From Azoarcus sp. DN11 (GTDB lineage Bacteria; Pseudomonadota; Gammaproteobacteria; Burkholderiales; Rhodocyclaceae), in assembly GCF_003628555.1 (NCBI RefSeq), contig NZ_CP021731.1, positions 4,278,001-4,342,000 of the forward strand: 64,000 nt of DNA. Reading direction: 5' to 3'. The notes under the pieces were generated by a model. It was given only the letters and a program-made list of their open reading frames with translations, ran no database searches and was not told where the DNA came from. A program made the position numbers and the translations under genes. Positions 1 through 10,608 of the stretch are shown here, piece by piece. Numbering within the stretch: position 1 is the stretch's first letter; each line of letters starts with the position of its first letter.

Positions 1-1
1 C

Positions 2-1030
2 GACGAGAGTCAGCAGCGGCTGCAGGCCCTGTTCGACAACATCCGGGACGGCATCCTCCTGGTGGACGGCAACGCCGCCCACGTGGACGCGAACCCCGCC
101 CTGTGCGCGATGCTGGGCTACTCGCGCGAGGAGATGCTGCACATGGCCCTGTGGGACGACGTGCCGCCGCAACTGCACGGCGAACTGGGCGAGATGTGGC
201 GCCGCTTCCTCGTCACGGGAGCGCTGGAAGGCGAGTTCAAGTGCCAGCGCAAGGACGGAACGCTGGTGGATGTGGAGTACCGGGCCGTGGCCAACTTCAT
301 GCCGGACCTGCACCTGTGCTCCGTGCGCGAGATCACCGCGCGCCGGCAGACCGAGGAAAAGCTCACCCGCTACACGGAGCACCTGAAGCTCCTCTCCCGG
401 CGCCTGGTGGAGGTCCAGGAGGACGAGCGCCGGCACCTCGCCGCGGAGCTGCACGACCGCACCGGACAGAACCTGACGGCGATCAACCTGCATCTGAGCA
501 TGATCCGGGAAAAGGTGCCGCCCGGCGACACCGCCGTTCGCGCCCGGGTGGACGACGCGATGGCCCTGGTCGGCGCAACCGTGGAGGCGGTGCGCGACGT
601 GATGGCCGACCTGCGCCCGCCGGTGCTGGAAGACTACGGGCTCTCCGCCGCGCTGCGCTGGTACGCCGACGTGTTCTCGCGGCGGACCGGCATCGCCGTC
701 ACGGTGATCGGCAGCGAGCCGTCGCCCCGCCTGCCCCGGGCGGCGGAAACGGCCCTGTTCCGGGTCGCCCAGGAGTCCCTGAACAACGTCGCCAAGCACG
801 CCCAGGCGTCGCGGGTGAATGTCGCGCTGGAGGATGGCCCCGCCGTGGCGCGACTCACCATCAGCGACGACGGAGTCGGCTTCGACTTCGACGGCGAACG
901 CCCCCTGGGAGCCGGCTGGGGCATCGTGTCCATGGAAGAGCGGATCGAGGCGGTGGGGGGCGTGCTGCGCATCGAATCGGTCGCCGGGCAAGGCACGCGG
1001 ATCGTCGTCGAGGCCCCCCATCCGGCGTGA
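2..1030 (+). CDS. PAS-domain sensor histidine kinase (HisKA_3/NarX-like), 5' end outside window
   Basis: The frame is open from the first bases, so the start lies upstream and this is the C-terminal part. The visible protein has a PAS domain over about the first 115 residues (NxRDGILLVDG start, later the PAC-like KDGTLVDVEYR). A short helix follows, then a HisKA_3 dimerisation helix with the phospho-acceptor in AAELHDRTGQ. The HATPase_c domain has its N box (ESLNNVAKHA), G1 box (DDGVGF) and a G2-like GAGWGIVSMEERIE. All catalytic boxes look intact. No membrane segment is visible in this part. It lies 95 bp before a NarL-type regulator on the same strand, so the two are the probable cognate pair. 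The input signal is unknown; PAS domains often bind haem, flavin or small ligands, but none can be assigned here. Confidence 0.9.
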   Translation, partial: DESQQRLQALFDNIRDGILLVDGNAAHVDANPALCAMLGYSREEMLHMALWDDVPPQLHGELGEMWRRFLVTGALEGEFKCQRKDGTLVDVEYRAVANFMPDLHLCSVREITARRQTEEKLTRYTEHLKLLSRRLVEVQEDERRHLAAELHDRTGQNLTAINLHLSMIREKVPPGDTAVRARVDDAMALVGATVEAVRDVMADLRPPVLEDYGLSAALRWYADVFSRRTGIAVTVIGSEPSPRLPRAAETALFRVAQESLNNVAKHAQASRVNVALEDGPAVARLTISDDGVGFDFDGERPLGAGWGIVSMEERIEAVGGVLRIESVAGQGTRIVVEAPHPA

Positions 1031-1125
1031 TGGCGGGGCTGGGCGGCAGGCCGCGCGTTCATATGGACAATCCCCGCGCGCCGCCCTATAGCTATGGATA
1101 GGGGAGTACTCGCTCACGCCCAACA

Positions 1126-1770
1126 ATGACAATCAAGGTTCTGCTCGCCGATGATCACGCCGTCGTACGCGACGGGCTGGGCTTGGTGCTGCAGTCCCAG
1201 ACCGACATGCAGGTGATCGGCGTGGCCGCCGACGGCCGCGAGGCGCTCCATCAGGCGGTGCAGCACGAACCCGACGTGGTGGTGATGGACATCGCCATGC
1301 CGGTGCTCAATGGCATCGAAGCGACGCAGCAGATCCGCGACCGCTGCCCCGACACCGAAGTGGTGATCCTCTCCGTGCATTCCAGCGCCGAGCACGTCTT
1401 TCGCGCCTTGCGCGCCGGGGCGCTGGGCTATGTGCTGAAGGAATCGGCGGGGGCGGAAGTGATCGACGCCGTGCGCGCCGTGCACACCGGCAAGCGCTAC
1501 CTGGGCACCAAGATATCCGACACGGTCATCGAGGACTACATCCGCCAGCGCCACACGGTGAGCCCGCTGGAGGACCTCAGTCCCCGCGAACGCCAGATCC
1601 TCCAGCTGGTGGTGGAGGGGCGGACCAGCGCCGAAGTGGCGGAGATCCTCGCGATCTCGCCCAAGAGCGTGGATACCTACCGCAGCCGGATGATGCAGAA
1701 ACTCGGGATCGGCGACCTGCCGTCCCTCGTCAAGTTTGCCATCCAGCACGGGCTCACTTCCCTCGATTGA
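1126..1770 (+). CDS. NarL/FixJ-family response regulator
   Basis: A 214-residue DNA-binding response regulator, likely partner of the upstream kinase. The receiver domain (about 1-120) has the acidic pair D9-D10, phospho-acceptor D55 in VVMDIAMP, and the conserved Lys in YVLKES. The C-terminal LuxR-type helix-turn-helix (about 148-210) shows LSPRERQILQLV and SPKSVDTYRSRMMQKLGI. The length is typical of NarL. The 95-bp leader contains an imperfect dyad CCTAT-N8-ATAGG at 1085-1102, a possible autoregulatory site. A paralogue of almost the same length lies at 5336-5989, so the oxidase and SCO genes are bracketed by two copies. Target genes are inferred to include the multicopper oxidase operon; this is not shown by sequence alone. 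Confidence 0.92.
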   Translation: MTIKVLLADDHAVVRDGLGLVLQSQTDMQVIGVAADGREALHQAVQHEPDVVVMDIAMPVLNGIEATQQIRDRCPDTEVVILSVHSSAEHVFRALRAGALGYVLKESAGAEVIDAVRAVHTGKRYLGTKISDTVIEDYIRQRHTVSPLEDLSPRERQILQLVVEGRTSAEVAEILAISPKSVDTYRSRMMQKLGIGDLPSLVKFAIQHGLTSLD

Positions 1771-1813
1771 CCCTTCCCGCAGCATGGCGACGGCAGCCGT
1801 GGGCCGGCCACGC

Positions 1814-1878
1814 ATGGGCGTCCCCAATCATGGGTGCATTTTGCCCAACAATGGGTGCATTTCCCCCGGTCATGGGCG
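1814..1878 (+). repeat. Four ATGGGYG direct repeats, three in 21-bp register, upstream of the oxidase
   Basis: The words ATGGGCG (1814), ATGGGTG (1830), ATGGGTG (1851) and ATGGGCG (1872) occur in the same orientation. The last three are spaced exactly 21 bp, two helical turns, so they face the same side of the helix. The middle pair extends to ATGGGTGCATTT. The array ends about 114 bp before the GTG start of the oxidase gene, a normal distance for an activator-binding region. The repeats are seen directly; the regulatory role is inference. Confidence 0.6.
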
Positions 1879-1991
1879 AAACCCCCCAGCATGTGTCAGG
1901 AATTCCCCGCGCAAATCATCCAGTTTTCCCCACATACGCGTTGCCCCCCTCCGGCTAGGGTGAACTTACCCAATCGTGACGGAGGCGTACC

Positions 1992-4238
<2,247 letters not shown>

Positions 4239-4253
4239 GGAGGATCACAGACG

Positions 4254-5333
4254 ATGCGGAGGCATTGCCACGGTTCACGAAGCGGCACGTTCGGCCTCTG
4301 GCTGACGAAGACCACCCTCGCGGCGTTGCTCGCGGCAGCGTCGCCCGCGTGGGGCCACGATGGTGCGGAGCACGGGGCAACGGCCCCGGCCAGCGAAACC
4401 CGCCAGGCCGGCGAGGGCGCGGAGGGTCGCGCGCCGGGTGCCGCCCCCGCGCTCTCGCCGCCGCGCGGCAATCGCTGGGGAGCCGGCTATTTTCCCAACG
4501 TGCCGCTGGTCACCCAGGACGGCCGCAACGTCCGCTTCTACGACGACTTGCTCAAGGGCAAGGCGGTGGCCATCAACCTGATCTACACCCACTGCGAAGA
4601 CACCTGCCCGCTGGAGACCGCACGCCTGGCGCAGGTGCAGCAACTTCTCGGCGACCGCGTGGGCCGGGACATCCATTTCTATTCCATCAGCATCGATCCG
4701 GAACGCGACACGCCGGCGGTGCTCAAGGCTTACGCCGAGAAGTTCCAGGCCGGCCGCGGCTGGCTGTTCCTCACCGGCCGGGTGGACGACATCGCGCGCA
4801 TCGCCCGCAAGATGGGCCTCTCCTCCCTCACCGACAGCGCCGACCGGGACGGGCATCTGCCCAGCCTGATGATCGGCACCGCCGACGGCCAGTGGATGCG
4901 CCTCTCCGCGACGGACAACCCGCGCTTCCTCGCCACCAAGATCGACACCTTCGTCGGCGGCTGGAAGAACCGCCCCGCAGAGCCCGGCAAGAGCTACGCG
5001 GCGGTGCCGCCGATCCCGGCCTTCGATGCCGGCGGCTACCTCTTCCGCACGCGTTGCGCCGCCTGCCACACCATCGGCCGCGGCGACGCCGTGGGGCCGG
5101 ACCTGCGGGGCGTTATCGGCCGCCGGGAGCGGGCGTGGCTGCACCGCTTCATCAAGACCCCCGACGCCGTGATGGCGGACAAGGATCCCGTCGCCCTGGA
5201 GCTGTTCCGCAAGTACAAGGAGGTCCGCATGCCCAACCTGCGCCTCGGGGACGGCGACGTGGACGCCCTGATCCGCTACCTCGAGGCGCAAACCGTTTCC
5301 GAGCAGGACAAGCGAGCGCGGACGGGGAGCTAG
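4254..5333 (+). CDS. SCO1/SenC-like protein fused to a cytochrome c domain
   Basis: A 359-residue exported protein with a signal peptide ending near residue 34 (SPAWG), then a His/acid-rich linker and a SCO thioredoxin-fold domain (about 80-245). The copper-binding CxxxC is C114-EDT-C118, and a His in the later DGHLPSL segment fits the third SCO ligand. The C-terminal third is a class I cytochrome c domain with haem site C268-AAC271-H272 and probable axial Met326 (VRMPNL). SCO proteins deliver copper or reduce thiols for oxidase assembly; the fused haem would add an electron carrier. It follows the multicopper oxidase by 15 bp and precedes a response regulator by 2 bp, so all three are probably one [10 protein letters not shown]. 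Its role in maturing the oxidase is inferred. Confidence 0.9.
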   Translation: MRRHCHGSRSGTFGLWLTKTTLAALLAAASPAWGHDGAEHGATAPASETRQAGEGAEGRAPGAAPALSPPRGNRWGAGYFPNVPLVTQDGRNVRFYDDLLKGKAVAINLIYTHCEDTCPLETARLAQVQQLLGDRVGRDIHFYSISIDPERDTPAVLKAYAEKFQAGRGWLFLTGRVDDIARIARKMGLSSLTDSADRDGHLPSLMIGTADGQWMRLSATDNPRFLATKIDTFVGGWKNRPAEPGKSYAAVPPIPAFDAGGYLFRTRCAACHTIGRGDAVGPDLRGVIGRRERAWLHRFIKTPDAVMADKDPVALELFRKYKEVRMPNLRLGDGDVDALIRYLEAQTVSEQDKRARTGS

Positions 5334-5335
5334 GC

Positions 5336-5989
5336 ATGGCGATCCAGGTGCTGCTCACCGACGACCACCCTGCCGTACGCGAGGGGCTGGCGCTCCTCCT
5401 CCAGTCCCATCCCGACATCGCGGTGGTCGGCATGGCCGCCGACGGCGGCGAGGCAGTGCAACAGGCGCTGCAGCAGGGGCCGGACGTGGTGGTCATGGAC
5501 ATCACCATGGCGGTCCTCAACGGGATCGAGGCGACCGAGCAGATTCGCGAGCGCTGCCCGGGCACGCGGGTCGTCATCCTGTCCGTGCACGGGGATGCCG
5601 AACACGTCTTCCGCGCCTTTCGGGCCGGGGCGCTGGGCTACGTGCGCAAGGAGGCGGCGGGCAGGGAAATAACCGATGCGGTGCGCACCGTGCATGCCGG
5701 AAAGTGTTATCTCGGGGCGACGATCGTCGACACGGTGATCGAAGATTATGTGCGGCAGCGGCACGCCCCGAATCCCCTGGAAAGCCTGAGTGCCCGGGAG
5801 CAGCAGGTGCTCAGGCTGCTGCTGGAGGGGCATACGAGCGCCGAAGTGGCCGAAATGCTTGCCCTCCCGCCCGCCAGCGTGGCCGCCTGCCGCAGCCGCA
5901 CGATGCAGAAGCTGGGGCTGGGGGATGCCGCCCTCCCGGTCACGCTCGCCCTCGGCAGCGAGCGAAGGTCCGGCGATCGCCCTCGCTGA
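5336..5989 (+). CDS. NarL/FixJ-family response regulator, diverged paralogue
   Basis: A 217-residue two-domain regulator starting 2 bases after the SCO-cytochrome stop. It resembles the regulator at 1126-1770 along its whole length, with identical domain layout: D9-D10, phospho-acceptor D55, conserved Lys in YVRKEA, and a LuxR HTH ending RSRTMQKLGL. Several normally conserved positions differ. The Pro after the phospho-acceptor helix (DIAMP in the sister) is Ala here. The recognition helix reads SVAACRSR instead of SVDTYRSR. The gene also carries a short Arg-rich C-terminal extension. It may bind another site, respond weakly to phosphorylation, or be decaying. The upstream position places it under the oxidase promoter, possibly as a feedback regulator. 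Confidence 0.88.
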   Translation: MAIQVLLTDDHPAVREGLALLLQSHPDIAVVGMAADGGEAVQQALQQGPDVVVMDITMAVLNGIEATEQIRERCPGTRVVILSVHGDAEHVFRAFRAGALGYVRKEAAGREITDAVRTVHAGKCYLGATIVDTVIEDYVRQRHAPNPLESLSAREQQVLRLLLEGHTSAEVAEMLALPPASVAACRSRTMQKLGLGDAALPVTLALGSERRSGDRPR

Positions 5990-5996
5990 GGGCGGC

Positions 5997-6011
5997 GGCG
6001 CCTCAGGCGCC
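5997..6011. other. GC hairpin with the protease stop codon in its loop
   Basis: GGCGCC-TCA-GGCGCC is a perfect 6-bp stem. Its three-base loop is the TGA stop (minus strand) of the DegS-like gene. Just before it, GCCCTC-GCT-GAGGGC (5979-5993) covers the TGA stop of the plus-strand regulator. There is no T-tract, so this is not a classical intrinsic terminator. It may act as a [20 protein letters not shown] or mRNA 3' protector. Confidence 0.35.
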
Positions 6012-7163
6012 CGGCTGCAGCGTCACAGACAGTGCCTGCTCCTTGCCGTCCCGCAGCACGCCGAGTTTCACGATGTCCCCCACGCGGTGGTCGTCCAGCC
6101 GGGCGGCCAGCTTCGCGACGGAATCGACGGGCTTGCCGTCGACCGACACGATGATGTCGCCGGGATAGACACTGCCGTTGCGGTCCCGGCGGATACCCCG
6201 CAGGCCGGCCCGTTCCGCCGCCGAACCGGGCGCCACGCGCAGCACGAAGACGCCCTCGACCTGGAGTTCCTCGCGCAGGCGCTCGTTCACGGCCTCGTCG
6301 ATGTCGATGCCCAGCACCGGGCGCACATACTTGCCATCCCTGATCAACTGCGGCACGACGCGCATCACCGTATCGACGGGGACGGCGAACCCGATGCCCG
6401 CGGAGGCCCCCGACGGGCTGTAGATCGCGGTGTTGATGCCGATCAGGCGGCCGTTCGAATCGAGCAAGGGCCCCCCCGAGTTGCCGGGATTGATCGCCGC
6501 GTCGGTCTGGATCAGGTGATCGATGGTCGTGTCGTCGCCCTCGCCCGGCAGCGAACGGTCGAGCGCGGAGACGATGCCGGTCGTGAGCGTCCAGTCGAGG
6601 CCGAAGGGGTTGCCGATCGCGAACACCTTCTGCCCCACCTTGAGATCGCCGCTCGTGCCGATCGGCACCGGCGGCGGCCGCTTGAAGCCCACGCCGATAC
6701 GCAGCACCGCGATGTCGTGCGCCGGGCTCGCGCCCACCAGCGTGGCCTGGTAGTCGCGCCCGTCGGCGAGCTTCACGGTCGCCTGCGAGGCGCCCTGGAT
6801 CACGTGGAAGTTCGTCACCACGTGGCCCGCGTCGTCCCAGATGAAGCCCGACCCCGTGCCGCGCGGGACCTGCATCACGTTGCGCGTCCACGCGTCGCGG
6901 ACGAGCTGCGCGGTGCTGATGTACACGACCGAATTGCGCGTATGCTCGAACAGCTCGATCGTGGACTTCTCGTCCGCGGCGAGATCGCCGCGCGGGGTGA
7001 CCGTGCGCTCGGCCGCCTGCCTGGGGCTGAACCAGTCCTCGAACGCCGGCAGCATCCGCCACAGCGCCATCAGCGCGGCAAGGGACAGCGTCAGGACGAA
7101 CACGCGCCACAGGAAACGGTCGCGCGGCGGCATGGAGGGCGGGTAGCGGCGGTCGGGCATCAT
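6003..7163 (-). CDS. Membrane-anchored trypsin-like serine protease with one PDZ domain (DegS/AlgW-like)
   Basis: A protein of about 386 residues. An N-terminal hydrophobic anchor (FLWRVFVLTLSLAALMALWR region) is followed by an S1C protease domain and one C-terminal PDZ domain. The catalytic triad motifs are visible: His in TNFHVIQG, Asp in HDIAVLRI, Ser in NPGNSGGPLL. A single PDZ plus an uncleaved anchor matches DegS/AlgW, which cleave anti-sigma factors, rather than DegP with two PDZ domains. The start is chosen at the ATG pair near 7163 because the longer frame would run into the neighbouring lipoprotein gene; no strong ribosome site separates 7163 from the alternative at 7133. It is convergent with the upstream regulator gene and possibly co-transcribed with the small lipoprotein 40 bp upstream. 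Confidence 0.88.
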   Translation of the reverse strand: MMPDRRYPPSMPPRDRFLWRVFVLTLSLAALMALWRMLPAFEDWFSPRQAAERTVTPRGDLAADEKSTIELFEHTRNSVVYISTAQLVRDAWTRNVMQVPRGTGSGFIWDDAGHVVTNFHVIQGASQATVKLADGRDYQATLVGASPAHDIAVLRIGVGFKRPPPVPIGTSGDLKVGQKVFAIGNPFGLDWTLTTGIVSALDRSLPGEGDDTTIDHLIQTDAAINPGNSGGPLLDSNGRLIGINTAIYSPSGASAGIGFAVPVDTVMRVVPQLIRDGKYVRPVLGIDIDEAVNERLREELQVEGVFVLRVAPGSAAERAGLRGIRRDRNGSVYPGDIIVSVDGKPVDSVAKLAARLDDHRVGDIVKLGVLRDGKEQALSVTLQPGA

Positions 7164-7203
7164 GATCCGGTGGCAGCGGCAGGAAATGGCATCGACGCCC
7201 CCG

Positions 7204-7362
7204 TCAGCAATTGCCCTTCTTCGCCTGTCCCGGCGGGCAGAAACCGCCGCCGCGCTGGCCTCCCTGACCGGCCGGATCGACCACCACCGAGCCCGCCGGC
7301 GTATACACGGCACATGCGCCGACGAGCGACGCCACTGCGATCAGCGCAATGAACAGTTTCAT
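7204..7362 (-). CDS. Small putative lipoprotein (52 aa)
   Basis: A very short gene starting at ATG 7362 with a GGAGA ribosome site 5-6 bases upstream. The first 18 residues form a lipoprotein signal (MKLFIALIAVASLVGAC) with a lipobox LVGAC. The mature part is about 34 residues, rich in Gly/Gln, with a second Cys pair near the end (FCPP and the final Cys). No family is recognised. It stands 40 bp upstream of the membrane protease in the same direction, so a shared [12 protein letters not shown] likely. Envelope location follows from the lipobox; the function is unknown. Confidence 0.6.
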   Translation of the reverse strand: MKLFIALIAVASLVGACAVYTPAGSVVVDPAGQGGQRGGGFCPPGQAKKGNC

Positions 7363-7497
7363 GAGATCTCCATGGGATATGAGGTTACACCGCAATCATA
7401 GCCTAGTGCCGGCGTGGTTCGAACGCCGCGACGCACGCGCCGGATCGATCCCGCCGCGGCAGTGTCAAAGGAGATGTACCGGACAGGAGCCATTCAC

Positions 7498-7893
7498 GTG
7501 CACGCGCAACTCAACCACACCATCGTCTGGTGCCGCGACAAGCAGAAATCGTCCGGCTTCCTCGTCGATCTCCTGGACTTGCCGGTCCCCATCGCGTTCG
7601 GGCCGATGCTCATCGTCGAACTCGACAACGGCGTGTCGCTCGACTTCTGTGAGCAGCCCGGCGACATTTCCCCGCAGCATTACGCCTTCCTGATCGGCGA
7701 GGATGGCTTCGACGCCGCCTTCGCCCGCATCGGTGAGTGGGGACTGCCGTATTGGGCCGATCCGGGCAGGACCCGCCCGGGGGAAAGCTACCGCTTCAAC
7801 GGCGGCCGCGGAGTCTATTTCGACAACCCCGACGGCCACCTGCTGGAGCTCATGACGCGCCCGTACTTCGACGGGGCGCCGGTCGATCAGTAG
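7498..7893 (+). CDS. VOC (glyoxalase/bleomycin-resistance fold) family protein
   Basis: A 131-residue single-domain protein with paired beta-alpha-beta-beta-beta modules typical of the vicinal oxygen chelate fold. It opens with HAQLNHTIVWCRDK and closes with the strand GVYFDNPDGHLLELMT, whose Glu is a usual metal ligand. The GTG start at 7498 is preferred because AGGAG lies 7 bases upstream. The in-frame ATG at 7474 has its only Shine-Dalgarno-like sequence immediately adjacent, too close to work. Substrate unknown: VOC members include glyoxalases, ring-cleaving dioxygenases and resistance proteins. It does not look like methylmalonyl-CoA epimerase despite the nearby mutase operon. Its 3' end overlaps the convergent glycine-zipper gene by 7 bp. 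Confidence 0.8.
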   Translation: MHAQLNHTIVWCRDKQKSSGFLVDLLDLPVPIAFGPMLIVELDNGVSLDFCEQPGDISPQHYAFLIGEDGFDAAFARIGEWGLPYWADPGRTRPGESYRFNGGRGVYFDNPDGHLLELMTRPYFDGAPVDQ

Positions 7894-8363
7894 GGATACT
7901 CCGCCACGCGGCCGCCCAGCACGCCGCCCAGCACCGCCCCGACCGCAGTCGCGGCAACGCGCCCGCTGCCCCGTCCCATCCGGCTGCCGAGCACGCCCCC
8001 GGCGACGGCACCGACCACCTGACCCAGCGCACGGTTGCCGTCGTTGCGACGGTAATCCGTCGGCCGCTCGTCATAGCGTTCGTCATCGCCGCGATAGCTG
8101 CGCGGCTGCTCGTAGTAACGCGTCTCCGGCTCCTGGTAATACACGGGGCGGTCGCGGTACACGATGCGCTCGCGATACTCGACCCGGCGCGGCTCCCGAT
8201 AGACCACGACCGGTTCCTCATAGACGATCTGGCGCCTGACGATGGGACGGTACTCGCGCTCGTAGCGAACGCCGCCATCCTCATCACAGTCGTCGTGATC
8301 GGCGAACGCATTCGCACTGAACACTGCCGAGACCACCAGCACCGGAATCCAGAACCTTTTCAT
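7887..8363 (-). CDS. Exported glycine-zipper (2TM) protein
   Basis: A 158-residue protein with a clear signal peptide (MKRFWIPVLVVSAVFSANAFA) and a CAGGAG ribosome site 8 bases before the ATG at 8363. The middle is a charged Tyr/Arg/Glu-rich segment with repeated YRE, RPI and VYR words. The C-terminal 45 residues are a glycine-zipper: alternating GxxxG motifs (GQVVGAVAGGVLGSRMGRGSG, then GAVLGGVLGG). Such domains occur in outer-membrane or periplasmic proteins of the Rickettsia 17-kDa antigen type. No lipobox Cys is present, so it is probably soluble or surface-associated. Function unknown. It overlaps the convergent VOC gene by 7 bp. Confidence 0.75.
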   Translation of the reverse strand: MKRFWIPVLVVSAVFSANAFADHDDCDEDGGVRYEREYRPIVRRQIVYEEPVVVYREPRRVEYRERIVYRDRPVYYQEPETRYYEQPRSYRGDDERYDERPTDYRRNDGNRALGQVVGAVAGGVLGSRMGRGSGRVAATAVGAVLGGVLGGRVAEYPY

Positions 8364-8518
8364 TTTTTTGCTCCTGACGGAAATCTCATGGAACGGTGTG
8401 CCCCATGAGCCCTTAACGTCGGGCCCGGAATAACGGCACACCGCAGAGTGTTCCGATTTGTAAGCGTGACGGCCGCTGGCATATACGACGCGGCCGGAGT
8501 CGCCCGCCCTGAAAGCGA

Positions 8519-8540
8519 AAAGCCTGCTTGCGCAGGCTTT
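8519..8540 (-). terminator. Intrinsic terminator for the propionyl-CoA carboxylase operon
   Basis: AAAGCCTGC-TTGC-GCAGGCTTT is a perfect 9-bp stem with a 4-base loop, 49 bp past the carboxylase alpha stop. On the minus strand it runs into TTTTCGCTTT, a reasonable U-rich tail. It closes the operon that begins with the mutase gene. Confidence 0.75.
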
Positions 8541-8588
8541 CGGGGCTTCCGGCGGGCGCCGCCGCCATCGCAGCGGCGCGGACGGCGA

Positions 8589-10583
8589 TCATTCGAACTC
8601 GATGATCACCTCATCCACCGACAGGCTCGCGCCCGGCTTCGCGGCGAGCTTCTTCACCTTGCCGTCCTGCTCGGCCTTGAGCACGTTCTCCATCTTCATC
8701 GCCTCGATGATCGCGAGCTTCTCGCCCGCCTTCACTTCCTGGCCTTCGGCGACGCAGATGTCACGCAGCAGGCCCGGCATCGGCGACAGCAGGAACTTCG
8801 ACATGTCCGGCGGCAGCTTCTCCGGCATCATCGCGAGGAGTTCCGCGGCGCGTTCGGTCATCACGATCGGCTCGACCTGCAGGCCGAAGTGCGAGATGCG
8901 ATAGCGCAGGCCGCGCCGCTCGATCTGCAGGCAGATCGGCGCGCCGTTCACGGTGCCCTGGAACAGCAGTTCGCCGAACTTCCAGTCGGAGACGATGCGG
9001 TAGGTCTTGTCGGCGTGGGTGATCTCCAGGCCGCCGCCTTCCAGGCGATGGACCGTAACCGGATACTGCTTGCCCCCCATCACCACCACCCATGCGCCGC
9101 CGACCTTGCGGCCGTGGCCGGCGAGCTGGCCGTCGATCTGCACGGCGCGGTCGATGTAGCGCAGGCGCGCGAAGGTCGCGACCGCCGCAAGTAGCGCCGG
9201 ATCGTCGTGCGGCACCATCGACGCGTCGAAGCCCTGCGGATATTCCTCGGCGATGAAGCCGGTGTTGAAGTTGCCCGAGCAAAAGCGCGGATGCTGCAGC
9301 AGCGCCGCCTGGAAGGGGATGTTCGAGTTGATGCCGCGGATCACGAAGGCGTTGAGCGCGTCGCGCATGCGCTCGATCGCCTGCTCGCGGTTCGCGCCAT
9401 GCACGATCAGCTTGGCGATCATCGAGTCGTAGTACATCGAGATCTCGCCGCCCTCATACACGCCGGTATCGACGCGCACCTGGCCCTCGACCTCCTGCGG
9501 CGCCTCGAACTTCACGAGGCGGCCGGTCGAGGGCAGGAAACCGCGGAACGGGTCTTCGGCGTTGATGCGGCATTCCATCGCCCAGCCGTTGATCTTCACG
9601 TCGGCCTGCGCGAGCGGCAGCTTCTCGCCGTCGGCGACGCGGATCATCTGCTCGACGAGGTCCAGCCCGGTGATGAGCTCGGTCACCGGGTGCTCGACCT
9701 GCAGGCGGGTGTTCATCTCCAGGAAGTAGAACTCCTTGGTCGCGCCGCTAACGACGAACTCGACCGTGCCGGCCGACTCGTAGTTCACCGCGCGTGCCAG
9801 CGCCACCGCCTGCTCGCCCATCGCCTTGCGCATGTCGGCGTCGAGGAAGGGACTCGGCGCCTCCTCGATGACCTTCTGGTGACGGCGCTGGATCGAGCAG
9901 TCGCGTTCGTTCAGATACACGTAGTTGCCGTGCGCATCGCCCAGCACCTGGATTTCGATGTGGCGCGGTTCGAGCACGTATTTCTCGATGAAGACGCGGT
10001 CGTCGCCGAAGGAGTTGCGCGCCTCATTCACGCACGACGAGAAGCCTTCGAAGGCTTCCTGGTCGTTGTACGCGACGCGCAGGCCCTTGCCTCCGCCGCC
10101 GGCGGAGGCCTTGATCATCACCGGGTAGCCGATCTTCTTCGCGATCTCGACCGCCTCGGCCGGACCGGCAATCGCGTCGTTGTAACCGGGGATGGTGTTC
10201 ACGCCGGCTTCGATCGCGAGCTTCTTCGACTCGATCTTGTCGCCCATCTTGGCGACCGAGTAGTGCTTCGGTCCGATGAACTTGATGCCTTCCTCTTCCA
10301 GGCGGCGCGAGAACTCGGCGTTTTCCGACAGGAAGCCGTAGCCCGGGTGAACCGCCTCGGCGCCGGTCTGCTTGCACGCGGCGATGATCTTGTCCATCAC
10401 GAGGTAGGACTCTTTCGACGGCGCCGGCCCGATGCACACGGCCTCGTCGGCCATCTCGACGAAGAGCGCGTCCTTGTCGGCCTCGGAATGCACGGCGACG
10501 GTGGCGATGCCCATCTTGCGGGCGGTCTTGATCACGCGGCAGGCGATTTCGCCGCGGTTTGCGATCAGGATTTTCTTGAACAT
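8589..10583 (-). CDS. pccA: Propionyl-CoA (acyl-CoA) carboxylase alpha subunit: biotin carboxylase plus carrier
   Basis: A 664-residue biotin-dependent carboxylase subunit. It carries the biotin carboxylase N-terminal domain (KILIANRGEIACRV), the ATP-grasp domain with a Gly-rich loop (SAGGGGKGLR), and the C-terminal carboxylase domain (RLQVEHPVTE). A linker domain and a biotinyl carrier domain follow, with the biotin Lys630 in EAMKMEN. It charges biotin with bicarbonate and ATP for transfer to propionyl-CoA by the beta chain. The start at 10583 is supported by GAGG 6 bases upstream. It is the last gene of the minus-strand operon mutase-MeaB-beta-alpha. That context favours propionyl-CoA over acetyl-CoA or methylcrotonyl-CoA, though sequence alone leaves some doubt. 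Confidence 0.93.
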   Translation of the reverse strand: MFKKILIANRGEIACRVIKTARKMGIATVAVHSEADKDALFVEMADEAVCIGPAPSKESYLVMDKIIAACKQTGAEAVHPGYGFLSENAEFSRRLEEEGIKFIGPKHYSVAKMGDKIESKKLAIEAGVNTIPGYNDAIAGPAEAVEIAKKIGYPVMIKASAGGGGKGLRVAYNDQEAFEGFSSCVNEARNSFGDDRVFIEKYVLEPRHIEIQVLGDAHGNYVYLNERDCSIQRRHQKVIEEAPSPFLDADMRKAMGEQAVALARAVNYESAGTVEFVVSGATKEFYFLEMNTRLQVEHPVTELITGLDLVEQMIRVADGEKLPLAQADVKINGWAMECRINAEDPFRGFLPSTGRLVKFEAPQEVEGQVRVDTGVYEGGEISMYYDSMIAKLIVHGANREQAIERMRDALNAFVIRGINSNIPFQAALLQHPRFCSGNFNTGFIAEEYPQGFDASMVPHDDPALLAAVATFARLRYIDRAVQIDGQLAGHGRKVGGAWVVVMGGKQYPVTVHRLEGGGLEITHADKTYRIVSDWKFGELLFQGTVNGAPICLQIERRGLRYRISHFGLQVEPIVMTERAAELLAMMPEKLPPDMSKFLLSPMPGLLRDICVAEGQEVKAGEKLAIIEAMKMENVLKAEQDGKVKKLAAKPGASLSVDEVIIEFE

Positions 10584-10608
10584 TTCTTTCCTCAATTCGA
10601 AGCGACAA

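Noticed and set aside
7498..7893. The VOC protein as the missing methylmalonyl-CoA epimerase of the mutase pathway
   Set aside because: The fold matches, but the usual epimerase opening and segments are absent and the gene is on the opposite strand beyond another gene; left as an unspecified VOC protein.
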